The notes beneath the pieces are model-generated. The model was not told where the DNA came from. It saw nothing but the letters and a program-made list of their open reading frames with translations, and made no database searches. From contig JACGCM010000669.1 in assembly GCA_014058105.1 (NCBI GenBank), positions 2,542,001 to 2,606,000 on the forward strand: a stretch of DNA of 64,000 nucleotides. Reading direction: 5' to 3'. Source of the stretch: Kingdonia uniflora (lineage: Eukaryota; Streptophyta; Magnoliopsida; Ranunculales; Circaeasteraceae). Made by a program: the position numbers and the translations under genes. Below, piece after piece: positions 31,069 to 42,924 of the stretch (positions are counted from its first letter, which is position 1; each line of letters begins with the position of its first letter).

Positions 31069-34000
31069 TTATTGCTTGCCTTCAATCACAAGAAAATCTA
31101 TTTGATTGCTTGATTGTTTGATTTTAATCAAAAAAATATATGAGAAATCAATGTGACTATCTGTGTGGGACATAAATTCAATATTCTCCTTTACCTTCTT
31201 ATCAGCTTTAGCATATTCAGTCTGGTTAATTGCCCTCAATTCTGCCACCTGAGCACGAAGTTCCTCGAGCTCCCTATCAAAATCTTCCCCATCAAGAGAT
31301 TTCTTTAACAGTTCATCATTTTTCTTTATCAAGATCTCCTTACCTCTGATAACACGCTCTAATTTGTGTTGCCTGAAAAGAGCAGCATCCAACTTACTTT
31401 GGCACTCCCTCAACCGTTCATTTCCTTTTTACACATGACTTTGAGTTCGAGCCATATTTCCCTCTAGCTCTCTGATTCGAGTTGATAGGCTAACTACATC
31501 CCCTTAAACAAGGGAAACCCTAGCATCACCTTTATTCTTCCTCGAGCGCTCTCCGGCTTCGGCATTTCTGGCGCGCAAATTGGCCTGAGACAAATCAGTC
31601 TTTAATTGTGCCACCCTCTCATTTAATTCATTACATTTTCTTTGCACCAACTGAAATGTTATATCTAAAGTAGGCAAAGCTGCAGTCAACTGCTCAACTG
31701 CAACTTCAGAGTTAGATAAGTAATATCGAGCTCTCTTCAGCTCTCTATCTTTCTCAACCATTTTCTTTTTCAATCGCTCCAGTTTGCTTCTGGTACTCAC
31801 TAGATCAACCCGAGTCTACTCCTATTTGTTCATTTTGTTGATCATTTGGTCCTTCAAACTAAATACAAAACGGCGTAACTCTTTCTTTGACATTTCTAAT
31901 GCCTATATACGGTATCGAGCAGTGTCACTATCCATACTCTTTACCATCAGCGCCTCATTCTGGCTTTTGAGTTTCGATGTCTTTTGCTTCTTCTCCACGA
32001 GCTCATTTTGCCTTTTACTAATTTTGACATCCTTCTCCTCGATCTTCCAGGTGAGGTCATCAGTAGTTTGAGTTATCTCAACGAACATGAAATGTACCTT
32101 TACATGTTGATCTTCCCTATCTTCATTTGCCTATCTCATTCTAGTAAATTCTACCGCAAATTCTTTGTTACATTGGCGTGTCACTTCTTTGCTCAAGCGA
32201 GCTGACTCCAATTCAATTTGCACATCACAAATATAGTATATCAAGCTTAATTCAGAATACTTACTCAATACATACATCTTATTTCTAACGAAATTTGTAT
32301 TTTTAGACATCTACTGTACGAAACAACTTCTAAACTTAAGGTCGAAGTATGATCTCAAGTCAATAAACAATAACATATACTCCCAATTTCAAGGTACACA
32401 TTCTCTATATTATAAATTTTTCAATACTTCAATATTTTTTGTACACAATTGAATGCCATTGCTCCTAAACTGTAAACAAGTTTTTGGTCTATTTCTACAC
32501 TCAAATTTTTAGTTGTAGCTCTAAAGCAATGAAGCATACAAGTCAAATATTTCTTGTTCTTTTCCAACCTGTAGCTCCACTTGCGAATTCAACAGAAACG
32601 CTGAGGCGTCTTTCTCATTAGTGAGCTCATTCTCTAAGTCTTTTATTCTGAGGCACATTTCCTTAAGTTCTTACAACAAGGTTTACAAGAACATCTTAGC
32701 CTACCGAAGTCAATCTAACAAATAATATTTCATCAGATTACAACATTTCAAACCATTCATACAATAATAGAATCAGCATTCTACTCTACCTTCTCGTTCC
32801 CTCCCTCTGGATGTTCATTGTGATCCCCTTGGTTGTCTCGCACCATTTGGGGAGAGGCGCCATCTAACCCGTCCACAGCTCCAACAGCAACATCTTCCGC
32901 CTCGTCATCTTATTTCTCCTCAACATAGGTGTCCGCCATAATGTAGTTCACCTCAGCTTTCGAATATCCTATTTTTAGAAAGTGGTGCCCAAGTCTATCA
33001 TGATGGATTACCACCTCTTTCACATTTTTTCCTGCCTCCGATGTTAGCTCGTTGATCTCCACCTCTTGAGAAGCCTTTAGAGCCTCCAGTTACCTCCCCT
33101 CCTTAGCCAAGTCAGCTTTCAGTCGAGCTACCTTCTTCTCGAGCTCACCCTTCCCCTTCTCAAGCTTAACTTTCTCCTCCTCCACTCCGAGGCAGATCCC
33201 CTTCATCAGACGAACCTACAAAAACACAATAATTATCAACCACATGCTTAAGCTCGAATCATCATACAAAATTCCACATATATTTAAGTCATCAAACCTA
33301 CCATTTTGTTCATCTCCTCCTTACCATTGCGGGTTGCAAGCCTCGCCTTTTCCTCCACCGTTTTCAATTCATCTTCCTCGCCAAGTCGATTTTCTGTGAC
33401 CTTCGCCCCTATCAGTTCAGAAGGCTAAAACCTTATCTTTTTTGTCCCTCCTTCAACCTCACCACTTCCTGTACTTCTAGAGGTCGAACCACGCTTCAAC
33501 ATCCTCTTCTTTGGAAATGTCGGAGCTAACTTGCTCGGCGTAGTAGACTCCATCATATCCGTGAAGTCCATTCCAGAAGCCTTGGGCAAGACCACTCGTC
33601 TCTCTCTATTAGCCCCCTCTCATCTTGTTACCACTAACGCTAGTGATTAGCCTCGTTGCTTGAGACTCTTAAACTTTCTCAGACCTTCTGTTAACTCACT
33701 TTTTCTGCTAATACCGAGTACTTTCAGCACAGCCTTGAGCTTGGTCCCTTCCTGATCAACAATGTCTAACAGGGACTTCTTCTTCTTCACCTTCGATGAA
33801 GGACCTGTAAATCAACTTTACATTATCATAAATAGTGTAATATTCCATTTCAACATTTCAAATATTATTCTTCATATATTATTATACTTACTTTATTTCA
33901 CAGCTCTACACAGAAGTTCCATAGGTTCTTCATCATCTCTCTGAAGGCAATCACCATTCACCCATATTACATTATCATTTCACATTCAACCTGCTGAATT

Positions 34001-34700
34001 TAGATCAAAGAAAAGAGGTCGAGTCAAACTTACAAAAAAGTATGCCCCTGCACTTGTAGAAAAGTTTTTTACGCCATAAAACTGCAAGACATCTTCAGGA
34101 GATATCTTCCTCTTAACCTCATGCTTCTTCCAAAGCTTATTCAGAAATTCACATACATTTATTACCTCCCACATATTCTCATTCAACTGAATAGGACATG
34201 CCCCAATGATATTCACAATCCCTTTCATAAGATTGCTAAGGGGTAGACTCAACCCGTACTCCAATTTAGATAGGTAACACAAAAAACCATCTTCCAGGTC
34301 GGTCTGGATATTTCCATCATAATACTCCAAGGAGATTGATTCATCTAAACCCCTATCTAATTTCTCCTTCTCCAAATCAGCCAACAAAAAGAAATTTTCC
34401 TCCCTAGATCCTACAATACAACTTCTAAAATGCTTACCGGCATGTTCTAAAAAATTACCCCATCTTCCCCCTACAAAAGATTTACCTTTACAAAACTCTC
34501 TAAACACATCAAAGTCCAGAGGGTAGGATACCAATTAACCAGGGAAATCTAGAAATTGAACAACTACTACTTCATCCTCCCTATCAGATACTATATTCTC
34601 AAACTCAGCCGATCGACCGGAGACGCCTCATTAACAGGTAAAGTCTCCATATCGACTACAACTCTAAAGTAGATTTAATTTTATACAAAACTCCTCACGA
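31069..34700 (-). pseudogene. Tat-type accessory ORF: PF04195-like domain plus long coiled coil, intron-containing
   Basis: The N-terminal part (34534-33990) contains YPLDFDVFREFCKG, LSLPLSNLMKGIVNIIGACP and LNENMWEVINVCEFLNKLW. The pattern of LxLP, then a G-x-x-P-x-Q-like motif, then an aromatic/Leu helix, fits the PF04195 family found in plant gypsy elements. Charged heptad-rich segments follow (33480-33060, 32090-31900, 31800-31504, 31413-31200), predicted coiled coils. GT-AG boundaries are visible, for example a donor after AGAYFF (near 34037) and acceptors TTTACAG (about 33806) and TTTTTGTAG (about 33217). Stops are scattered. The molecular role of this accessory protein is unknown in the family. 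Confidence 0.68.
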
Positions 34701-34897
34701 TCGACCTACATACAGGTCCAGGTATTCTATTATTATCTTTTATATATGCATCACTCACACACATATATCTTTTATATCTCATTTTACAAATATATCAAAC
34801 AAAATTTATAAATTACTGTAAATAGTAATTTTTAGATTTGCATACCCCAAAAAAGGAATTTTGAAAGAAACACATTTACGGTATCACAAATCATCTA

Positions 34898-35254
34898 CTA
34901 ACCTTCTATGTCGGAATATGAATCTGACGCAATGTCAAATTCTTCCCTTATAATGTTGCTATATAACCACCTTCGTGACTCAGTCTTTGTAACTCTCTCT
35001 CGCTTTAATTGTTGACCACTCTCAATTAATTTCTTACAAAATTCTTTGCTATTTTTTCTCTTTCCTCTCTCGCTGCTCTTCAAGTTTTTAGAAGTGAAGA
35101 AACATTTGAATGAGGAAGACGAAGTATTATTTATATTTTTTCTCTCTAACTGCTGGCAGTTATTGGGCCTCAAACGAGTCGCCCTCGGTGTTGGAGCTGA
35201 GGCATCCCTTCCATAATTAACGTCAGACGTCTTACACCTTTCTGGTGAAGACAC
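34898..35254 (-). pseudogene. Basic Ser/Arg-rich N-terminal segment upstream of the accessory ORF
   Basis: 118 codons, strongly basic (APTPRATRLRPNNCQQLERK, SSERGKRKNSKEFCKKL) and ending in an acidic DSYSDIEG tail. The frame opens at GTG, not ATG, so the true start is unknown or spliced. It precedes the PF04195-like region by about 200 bp. It may be the nuclear-targeting N-terminus of the same protein; this is inferred from position and charge only. Confidence 0.4.
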
Positions 35255-35616
35255 CTTCCCATCATTGCCCCTGCCATATATTTTAATATATTTTTAACTC
35301 TCTTTTCTAAATCACCCTCTGACCTCCCCACACCCATGATGACTCAACACTTACACGCAATTAAACTTTCTCTACTTTTTTACTAGAGACAAAATCAAAA
35401 GCTGCCTACTTTTTCTATTTCTTGTTTCTTCTACTTATAGCAATGCTGAGGTCATTTCCAAAGCTTTCAACATTTTAAAAATATTCAAATTTATTTTTTT
35501 ATAACAGTTACAAACAACATTCACAATAATAAAAGACATATTCAAACTTCATTCTTATTATATTTCTTTGACAATTATTCAAACTCACACAAGTCACTCC
35601 CTCACATATAATTATA

Positions 35617-35900
35617 CTAGAAACATCCCAGATGTCTTGGGGAACCACACCAGATCATTTCACCTCCAGAAATCCTCACATCTTTTAATTTAATCTCTTC
35701 TTCAGCAATCAGTCTCACAACATCTTTTTGAGTTGAAGGTTCCACTATCACTTCCCGTAATAACTTCTCATAGAAGTGACGTCCGTACTCAAGTTCTATA
35801 CCCATCCAATCTAAACCTTCAAATTAATATTCAGTCACTAGCAGGTCAGCATCATAGTCCAACGAGCCAAAAATCTACTCCTGCACTTCAAAATCCAATA
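35617..35900 (-). pseudogene. Unknown ORF immediately downstream of the partial LTR
   Basis: On the minus strand a frame runs from the point where LTR similarity stops (about 35890) through two single stops (TAG and TAA) and then 62 open codons: MGIELEYGRHFYEKLL, STQKDVVRLIAEEEIKL, SGGEMIWCGSPRHLGC. The composition and the even coding look suggest a real gene fragment and not random sequence. I do not recognise the family. It could be a host gene fragment transduced by the element or an extra exon of the accessory ORF. Confidence 0.4.
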
Positions 35901-36232
35901 GGTTGCTAGTTATTACAAGTTGAGGAATGATAGTAAAATAAGGAAGAGTGAATAGTAAAGTTGTAGATGTGAATAATCTATTCTCTTCCTGTATTTATAG
36001 TTGATACAAGCAGTTTACAAAAAGAATAACAGTTTCCTATTTTGGGGGTAGTGGGCGAACTTTGCGGATCTCTTACGGCTCTTTCTTGACCAGGCACAAC
36101 GACTACTTTTAGTAGGTCGAGGACTTGTTGTATCTTCTCGAATGCTATTTGTCTTCGACTATGCAATGCTGACTGTCTTTGATTATGCTATGCTAGCTTA
36201 CCCTTATCAAATCTGCGGGATATGCTATTACA
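35890..36232 (-). repeat. Partial LTR of the Tat family (inverted relative to 55278-55771)
   Basis: On the minus strand it starts TGTAATAGCATATCCCGCAG, parallel to TGTAGTATCATATTCCCCAG at 55278. It keeps the GAGATCCGCAAAGTTCGCCC block (about 36056-36075) and the TATA box CTATAAATAC (35991-36000). Similarity ends just after ACTTGTAATAACTAGC; the last ~150 bp of the LTR are replaced by other sequence. Confidence 0.85.
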
Positions 36233-37655
36233 CCTTCGTCTGCTCTCTTTGCCAACACAATGCCGAAACTGAGCAACATTTCTTCTTCGAATGTGAATAC
36301 TCTCTGGAAATATGGAACTGGATATGTAACATGTTCAAAATGCTACCGGTGAATGAAGAGGATAACTAGAAAATAGTCTTTGCCAGAAACAGTCATCAAG
36401 CTCTTATGTTAAGGATCTGTAGGTCTCGGTAGCTTTCACTACTTGCAATGGACTTTGGAAAAAGCGTAATAGCCTCAGATACGATAAACGGAGAGCAACC
36501 AACCAACAGTTGTAACAAGACATATTGCGAGACGTCATGGACACATCCCAACTTTCCAAAAATAGCATATACAACAACAAAACCGACATACAAATTATCA
36601 AAGCCTTGAACGTCCAGTGCAGACAAAGACCCATAGCACCGATAAAATGTTTCTAGTGAGAACTGCCGAACCCAGGGGAGATCTAGAAATGTTGTGATGG
36701 TTTTGCGTTGGGTAGCCCTTGACTAGCAGGCATTGGGATAGTATATAGGAATACTGATGGAGAGGTACTTGGTACTTTCTGCAAAGCACTAGGCAATACC
36801 AACAACTATATCACAGAGATTCAGGCCATCATGTAAGGTGCTAAGCAAGTAGTAGAGAGAGGTTGGAATAAATTATGGATGGTCTCAGATTCTCAGGCCA
36901 CAGTTCAAGCATTCACAAATGACACGCTTTCATGGATTATGGTCAATGAATGGAAATGAATCAAACGGAAACTCAACTCGTTATGAATTACCCAACTATG
37001 GAGTGTAACAAAAATTTTAGCGGATACAATGGCCAAACGAGGGTCCGCAAATACAGATCCCTTTGAAGAATGAGTTCTAGGAAGGCCATAATTTCTCAAC
37101 CGCATAGAGAACCCATATACAGAATACTTTTGATTCCCCAAATAGCACCTGAAGGTAGAATACCATAAAGTCGTTCAAACAAACTTGGAAGGCTTTTTTC
37201 AACATGTCGATTCAGACGACAAATCGAAGGTTATTTTCAACATGTTGATTCAGACAAAAATTCAAAGGCCATTTTTAACATGTCGTTCGAATGAACTTGG
37301 AAGTCGTTCGAACGAATCGCAAGCTATTTTCAATAACAGCTTTTTTCAACACTTTGTTCGAACGATATTGGAGGTCGTTCGAACGAGATAGTACTTTTGA
37401 AGTTTAAAGGCAATGTTCAACTGTCGGTCGAATGACACTGGACTCATTTGAACGAATTGCTACGGATGCATGCCTCTTACATTTATTTGGGGTTCCTGGT
37501 TTATTTTCTTCTTTATTTTTTTACTTTTCATGGAGATCCCCATCAGCATATGCACTAGTAATATGTACTAGTGTGTGGCATGGTTGGCTCTACCTCCTCT
37601 TGTAATCTTTCTTTTGGATATATTTTACTAAACCTTTTGCAAAAATAAGAAAATC
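36233..37655 (+). mobile_element. LINE 3' end (different copy): zf-RVT, RNase H, TTCGAA-rich 3' UTR
   Basis: It begins at the LTR junction within a zf-RVT: CSLCQHNAETEQHFFFECEYSLEIW. RNase H remnants follow (AGIGIVYRNTDGEVLGTF, then ITEIQAIM and WMVSDSQATVQAF, ending in ILADTMAKRG near 37045), with several stops. A 3' UTR contains a TTCGAA array. The end TTTGGATATATTTTACTAA...TTTTGCAAAAATAAG (about 37620-37655) looks like the short A-rich tail of plant LINEs. The upstream part was removed or displaced by the 31-36 kb element. Confidence 0.8.
37160..37450 (+). repeat. GTCGTTCGAACGA array in the LINE 3' UTR
   Basis: Six to eight degenerate units of about 30-40 bp alternate TTTTCAACATGTCG with GTCGTTCGAACGAA and ACTTGGAAG. 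The palindrome TTCGAA occurs repeatedly (about 37298, 37359, 37377), with near matches elsewhere. Compare the arrays at 18.3, 46.3 and 49.3 kb. Confidence 0.8.
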
Positions 37656-38727
37656 AGTCCAATAAACTATATCATCTACACTTAGAAGTTAATACTAAAT
37701 ACTAAATGATAACCTTGTGCCAATTCATTATACTAAATGCTACTAATAAATACTAAATAACTGTGTAAAAGATAACTATAGATGCATTCTTCATAAGTTT
37801 GTACCATCTTTTTTAACTTAAAACACCTCAATAGGTTTTTGCTCTCATTGTAATCCATTATGGGGTAGATGAAGGAGTGAAACCGTATCACGTTATATTT
37901 CTATTAATGAGCAAAATCCTGGGTTTTATTATATATCCATTAGCACTATAGGATCAAGATGTTGTAAACATAGGCTTAGTTTCGTAGCATGCCTAAAGTA
38001 GAAGAAATGTAAAGATCAAAATAAAAAGTAAAATCATTAGTTATATTTCTAACTGTGTTCTACTGCTGCCGTATTTAGTGTAAAAACTTAAAAGGACAAA
38101 GAAAACCTCCTTTTAACCTATGATTCACATACTTATTGGTTCTAGAAGTTGGTTCCAATAGGTCCACAAATCATTATAAAGTAGAAGAACATACATATTG
38201 TATTAGCTTTCTAATAGATTGAACCAGAGCTGCACTTGAATCGAAATCAACTCCTACCTCAGTTAAGTTTTGAATAAACCAATTTGTTGCTTGATTCTTC
38301 ATAGTACTCTAAACACCCTATTCAAGCAGGGGTCTCTAACAGAAAGCCAGACGAAGAGAGAATCCAGACAGTATATTTCTCGAGTTCACGTAGCTGACAT
38401 TTGTCAAGCACTCAAAGCCAGTATCGACATACCATCATCTACTTCTTTGGATCCTCCACAGTATCGACATACCATCATCTGTTTCTCTAGAGAATCCAGA
38501 GTTCCAAACATATGAAACAATGAACAAAGTTGGAGTGAAACTCTTGTGCTAAAATAAAATATAAAATAAAGCTCTAGCAGCCTACAAAGTTTGTTTATCT
38601 ACAATGAACAAGATAGAGCATTATCACAAAGCAAAATGAAATTTGCTCAAAAATTACCTTTTGGTGGGTAAACATCAATCCTTAACAAAAGAAAGATGCA
38701 AAAGTGATCCTCCAAGCATCTCTAAAT
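37656..38727 (+). other. Unassigned AT-rich stretch
   Basis: No gene seen. A 21-bp direct repeat AGTATCGACATACCATCATC occurs twice (about 38421 and 38461). The right part is probably the 3' flank of the minus-strand hAT transposase, but its terminus was not identified. Confidence 0.5.
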
Positions 38728-40780
38728 TCAAATAAGAAGAAAACACATGTTATAAATAGTTGCAAAAAATGTAAAAAGTGATATGAAGAAAATAACTATG
38801 TAAATATGTCTACCTTTATCAAGTTGTTCAAGTTTTTCGACTTCATCCATCGACTCCCGAAGATCAATTGGGACAATTGTTGGTCGAAGCCAATCTTGTG
38901 CACATACAAGAGCTTCCACAGCGGTAGGAGCCAATGAACTTCAAAAACAATCCAGTATACGACCACCTGTACTAAAAGCGGACTCTAACACAATCGAAGA
39001 AATGGGAATCGCCAATACATCCCATGCAGCAAAAGAAAGAATCTGATACCTTAAAGAATTAGCTTTCCACCAATCTAAAATGTTAAAGTTATCATTCTTT
39101 GGTGACTCACACACCTCTGCCAAATATCTCGCAACTTTGGACTTGCTCACTAAATTATCTTCTTCTTTCTAATGCTTTTCAAACTCATCAGCCAATGACA
39201 TACCATCGTCTTCTTCATAATCATCTCCTTCACTCCTTAACCCTTGGGAAGATTCACTAATATTTTGATGTTGTAATGAAGTGTATTTCCTAAAATACCA
39301 ATCATGGAGACAAACTAATGTACCACTCACCCTCGATGATATTAGATCTACTTTCGAGGTCTCAAATTCTAATTTTGAACTAAGACAAAATCTCACATAT
39401 TTTATCTTGAATCGTGGATCAAGAACTAATGCAACAAACAATAACAAGTTGATTTTTTCCACATCCCAATATTTGTCAAACTTTTCTTGCATTCTCCCCG
39501 CTATACACATCAAGCCAACATTTTGACTTCTCTTATATGTAATTAACTTTATTTGAATAGTGACAAGTTTTTGAAAAAAAACATTTGAAGTAACATATAA
39601 GGATTCAAAAACTTCAATGTTGCAATGTAGAAAATTCTAAAAAACTTCACAAGCCTTCTTGCATCTTCCCAATCTGAATAAGTTGGAGGTCCCAAAATAT
39701 TCTTTCCTCCTTTTTCCTCCATAAAGTATGAGCAATATGACAACTCTCTATCATGTAATCTCTAAAAAGCTATTTCAAACTTTTTTGCAGCCTCCAACAT
39801 TAAGTATGTTGAGTTCCACAAAGTTAGAACATTTAAGTACACCAAGCTCTTATGCTCCAATTTTGCATCTTTAACACAGGTTTTAAAGCATTCCAACCTA
39901 TGTGGAGACGATCTCACAAATCTCACTGCATTTCTTATTTTTAGGATTGCATTAGTTAACTCTTTCAATCCATTAGATGCAATTAAGTTTAGGATATGTG
40001 AAGAATACCTCATGCGTAAAAATTCATGATTTAAGATGGTATTTTTCTAGCCTTTTGTATTCCTTCTCAAGTAATCAATGGTTGTGTTGTTGGAACTGAC
40101 ATTATCAAGTGTAACATAGAAAATGCTATCTACCCCCCTAATAAATCAGACACTTCTCAACTACTCTTCCAATGGTCTCTCCCTTGTGTTCTGTAACTTG
40201 ACAAAAGTTTATGATTCTTTTTTTCAATTTCCATTCCTTATCTATCCAGTGTGCGGTGAGACACATATAACAAAGGTTATAAATAGATGTCCATGTGTCT
40301 GTGGTAAGATAGATTCTTTGATCCTTAAGAATCTTCTTTAAGCTTTGTTTCTCATCTTTATACAACTTGAGACAATCCCTAGCAATCGTAAAGCGAGATA
40401 GGATGGGGAACCTTGGAATAGCAACATTGCAAAAGTGTTTAAACCCAAGACCTTCTACAAATCTAAATGGTAATTCATCCATAACAATCATCTTAGCTAA
40501 TGCTAGTCTACATGCCTCCACACTCCAAGTAATTCCCACAACTTCATTTTGTCCATCTCCTTTTGTTTTAAAAGCTAGTGTTTGCTGACCTTTTATAACA
40601 TTACCATATTTACCATATGGATATTTTCTACAAATATTGCTCAAGTGATTCAACATAGAACTTTTTCGATTAATTTTAGAATGACATCCGATACTAGTTT
40701 GATAATAACTGCATTCTACTCTTTTTAAAACTTCATAATCTATGATAGTAAAGTGATCCCATGCTTGAGATGTTTTGCGT
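38728..40780 (-). pseudogene. hAT transposase (RICESLEEPER-like), degraded
   Basis: On the minus strand, in order: a BED-type zinc-finger region (WDHFTIIDYEVLKRVECSYY, about 40770), the core start (LKDQRIYLTTDTWTSI, WKLKKRIINFCQVTEHKGETI, to 40138), a broken middle (LNLIASNGLKELTNAILK, VDAALVLDPRFKIKYVRFC-like residues, about 39980-39400), and the C-terminal dimerisation domain (ILDWWKANSLRYQILSFAAWDVLAIPIS, ESAFSTGGRIL, then AVEALVCAQDWL, 39150-38880). There are stops and frameshifts at about 40135, 40030, 39160 and 38937. The protein family is secure; this copy is dead. It is a different copy from the hAT at the left edge. Confidence 0.88.
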
Positions 40781-41769
40781 TTCGTACCTCTTTTTTTCTT
40801 TTTGGATGATAATGGAACATCGGGTTTCGGATTTATGCCATCTGTCCCAACATGTGTTGTTTGCTCACTATTTTGAGTAAGGCTTTATTCCATCTGCAAA
40901 TAAGTAATAAAGAGATAAGTAATTTAGACATTTTAACTTCACAAACATAATTTAAATAAATTTCTACAGGTTATAAGCACCACTAAATAAACTTGATGAA
41001 GAACTTGAGAAAATACCTGATTGTCATGGATTGATTGTAAATCAATTGTTACGGACTCACTACGTTCACTTCTTTGCACCTGTGATTCCCTCGAAGGAGT
41101 GGTAAATCTAATCATAGATAAAGGCAATTAATAGTAAAGTTATGATAGATTTAAAGTATTTTGAAATCATCTTTGGAGACAACATATATTATTTCAATCA
41201 CTAATTCATGATTAAAACAAATATAAGAGAAACCCCGACATAGAGAAAAAATCAAATTAAAACCAAAGGAACCCAGTATTGTATGGTAGAGCATCAGTTT
41301 TTAAAAGCTTGATATTGTAGCATCATTGAGATACTCAACAATATATGTTGATAGTTTTATCATCTGCTCAACCATAAACAAAAACTCATAAATATAAAGA
41401 GATTACTGGAAGAGATGATATAGTTTCATCATCTACTAGGACAGATGATTTGATCTCGGAAAAGAGGAACTCTGAGATGCGTTGCAGGCCTGAACTTTGA
41501 GGAAAAAAACCCCTCATTTTGCCCATCAAAGCAAAAAAAAATCTATCATTTTGCAAAGGAGAAAAAAAAAGATGATGAATTGATGATGATCTCTGTAAGC
41601 CACCACCACCCTTGAGAGGTGGATATGATGATGAATTGATGATGATCTTTGCATTATTGCAAACTATTCACAGAGAAAGAAAGGTACACACTAATTTGGA
41701 GGTGAGGAAAGGAGATGGGAGGAGACACTGTTTATGAGGGGAGGAGATGAGAGGAGAGGAGAGGAGAGA
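40781..41769 (-). other. 5' leader region of the minus-strand hAT
   Basis: There is only a short broken frame (41127-40939) that may belong to the transposase N-terminus or an upstream exon. It also contains a 22-bp direct repeat GATGATGAATTGATGATGAT (about 41571 and 41627). No other gene seen. Confidence 0.4.
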
Positions 41770-41985
41770 AGGTAAAAGTAAAAATTAGGTTTGTTTTGGG
41801 TATGTTTTTTTTGGCTCGGTTCAGTTTTTACCGGTTTCAATTTAGGGAAACCAAAACCAAACCATTTTCTGTCGGTTTCTTCTTTTACAAACCGAAATGA
41901 GAGAGACAGTGAGGGAGTTACGTTTAAAGTGCCAATGTTGGTGGACCAATGAGTAACCAAACACCCATAGAGTCAGTAAGTTGGT
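41770..41985 (-). repeat. Probable hAT terminal region (CGGTTT-rich)
   Basis: Words such as GGCTCGGTTCAGTTTTTACC, CCGGTTTCAATTTAGGG and AAACCGAAATG are the CGGTTT/AAACCG-rich subterminal motifs frequently found in plant hAT elements. The position upstream of the minus-strand transposase fits its 5' end. The exact terminus and the 8-bp duplication were not found. Confidence 0.4.
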
Positions 41986-41989
41986 TTTC

Positions 41990-42924
41990 ACAAGCAATAA
42001 TACGTAAGTACAACGCATTTAACAAACCTGAAACAAGGTAACATGATTATGAATGAATTAGCTAAAGCAACAACCTATTCTCAAAGGTTCTAGAATTCTA
42101 GTGAGAGATCAAATCTCTTGATCACTCATTAGATATATTACTGAAAAAATAATTTGAATCTAGTTGCACATAATGTTCTAGCCTCTAAACTCAAGGAATA
42201 AGAACCTCATATAAGGAAATTAGAACTGCATAATATTTTAACCTAAAAAACACGTATCAAGAATAAAGATAGTCATTCCATGACCAAAATCAGATATAAT
42301 AGCAGGCTTCAGGGTCCCCCACCTGGAAAAATAAACAAAAACATAAAAAATTATTCTAGCTTTTGAATGAGGCTACATAAGATACTCTCCAAGGAAAGGG
42401 TTATAATTCTTGTACTTGAGTTTTGTTATCTCCTTAGACCCGCAAACAAGAAAGTCTAAATCCTTTTTCATGTTGAAATTTTTTTAATACTATTTCTTTA
42501 TATACTTGTAACATATCAATATCCAAGTAAGACTAAGAGTCTAACATGGAGCCAGTCTTGTTTGCAAAACTGGTCTCGTTTTGACCATATTGTTCATAAT
42601 TTGGAGATTAATAATAGGAAACCAACAAAAACAACATTAACTTTCATATTTCTAACAATAAAAAACTGAAATAATGAAAGATACAACCTAGGATTAGACC
42701 CATACAAGCAAAGGTAGTGTCATCAAACAAAACAAACCAAACATACATAATTATAGATAAACACTATAAATGGGAGGACACCACAACACATCCAAATAAT
42801 TCAAGTTTGTGTTCTTACCCTCTGTCGAAGTAATATTTGAATTAGATCATGCTCATTCCCATACCGATATAAACATGAATCCCACCTTACGATGTGTACA
42901 CATCGAATTGTTGCTGCAATTGAG
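41990..42924 (+). other. Unassigned AT-rich stretch
   Basis: No open frame, LTR or inverted-repeat boundary could be supported over about 930 bp. Confidence 0.6.

Larger units (their letters stand above)
30961..36232 (-). mobile_element. Rearranged Tat-related element: partial LTR followed by a coiled-coil ORF in the same sense
   Basis: On the minus strand, from right to left: a partial LTR (36232 to about 35890) of the family at 55278-55771, an unknown short ORF (35617-35900), and a decayed multi-exon ORF (35254 to 31069) with a domain like the 'putative gypsy-type transposon' family (PF04195) followed by coiled coils. No gag, protease, RT or integrase is found. In the 55-64 kb element the same kind of ORF is antisense to its LTR, whereas here it is in the same sense. 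The right end splits a LINE at 36232/36233. The left end is not defined. Confidence 0.65.

Noticed and set aside
31784..32205. Plus-strand frames rich in Phe/Leu/Ser
   Set aside because: Antisense shadows of the minus-strand coiled-coil segments.
36396..36634. Minus-strand frames near 36.4-36.8 kb
   Set aside because: Antisense to LINE RNase H remnants on the plus strand.
41990..42924. Possible gene between the hAT and CACTA-like remnants
   Set aside because: No open frame with coding character and no splice-consistent exons seen.
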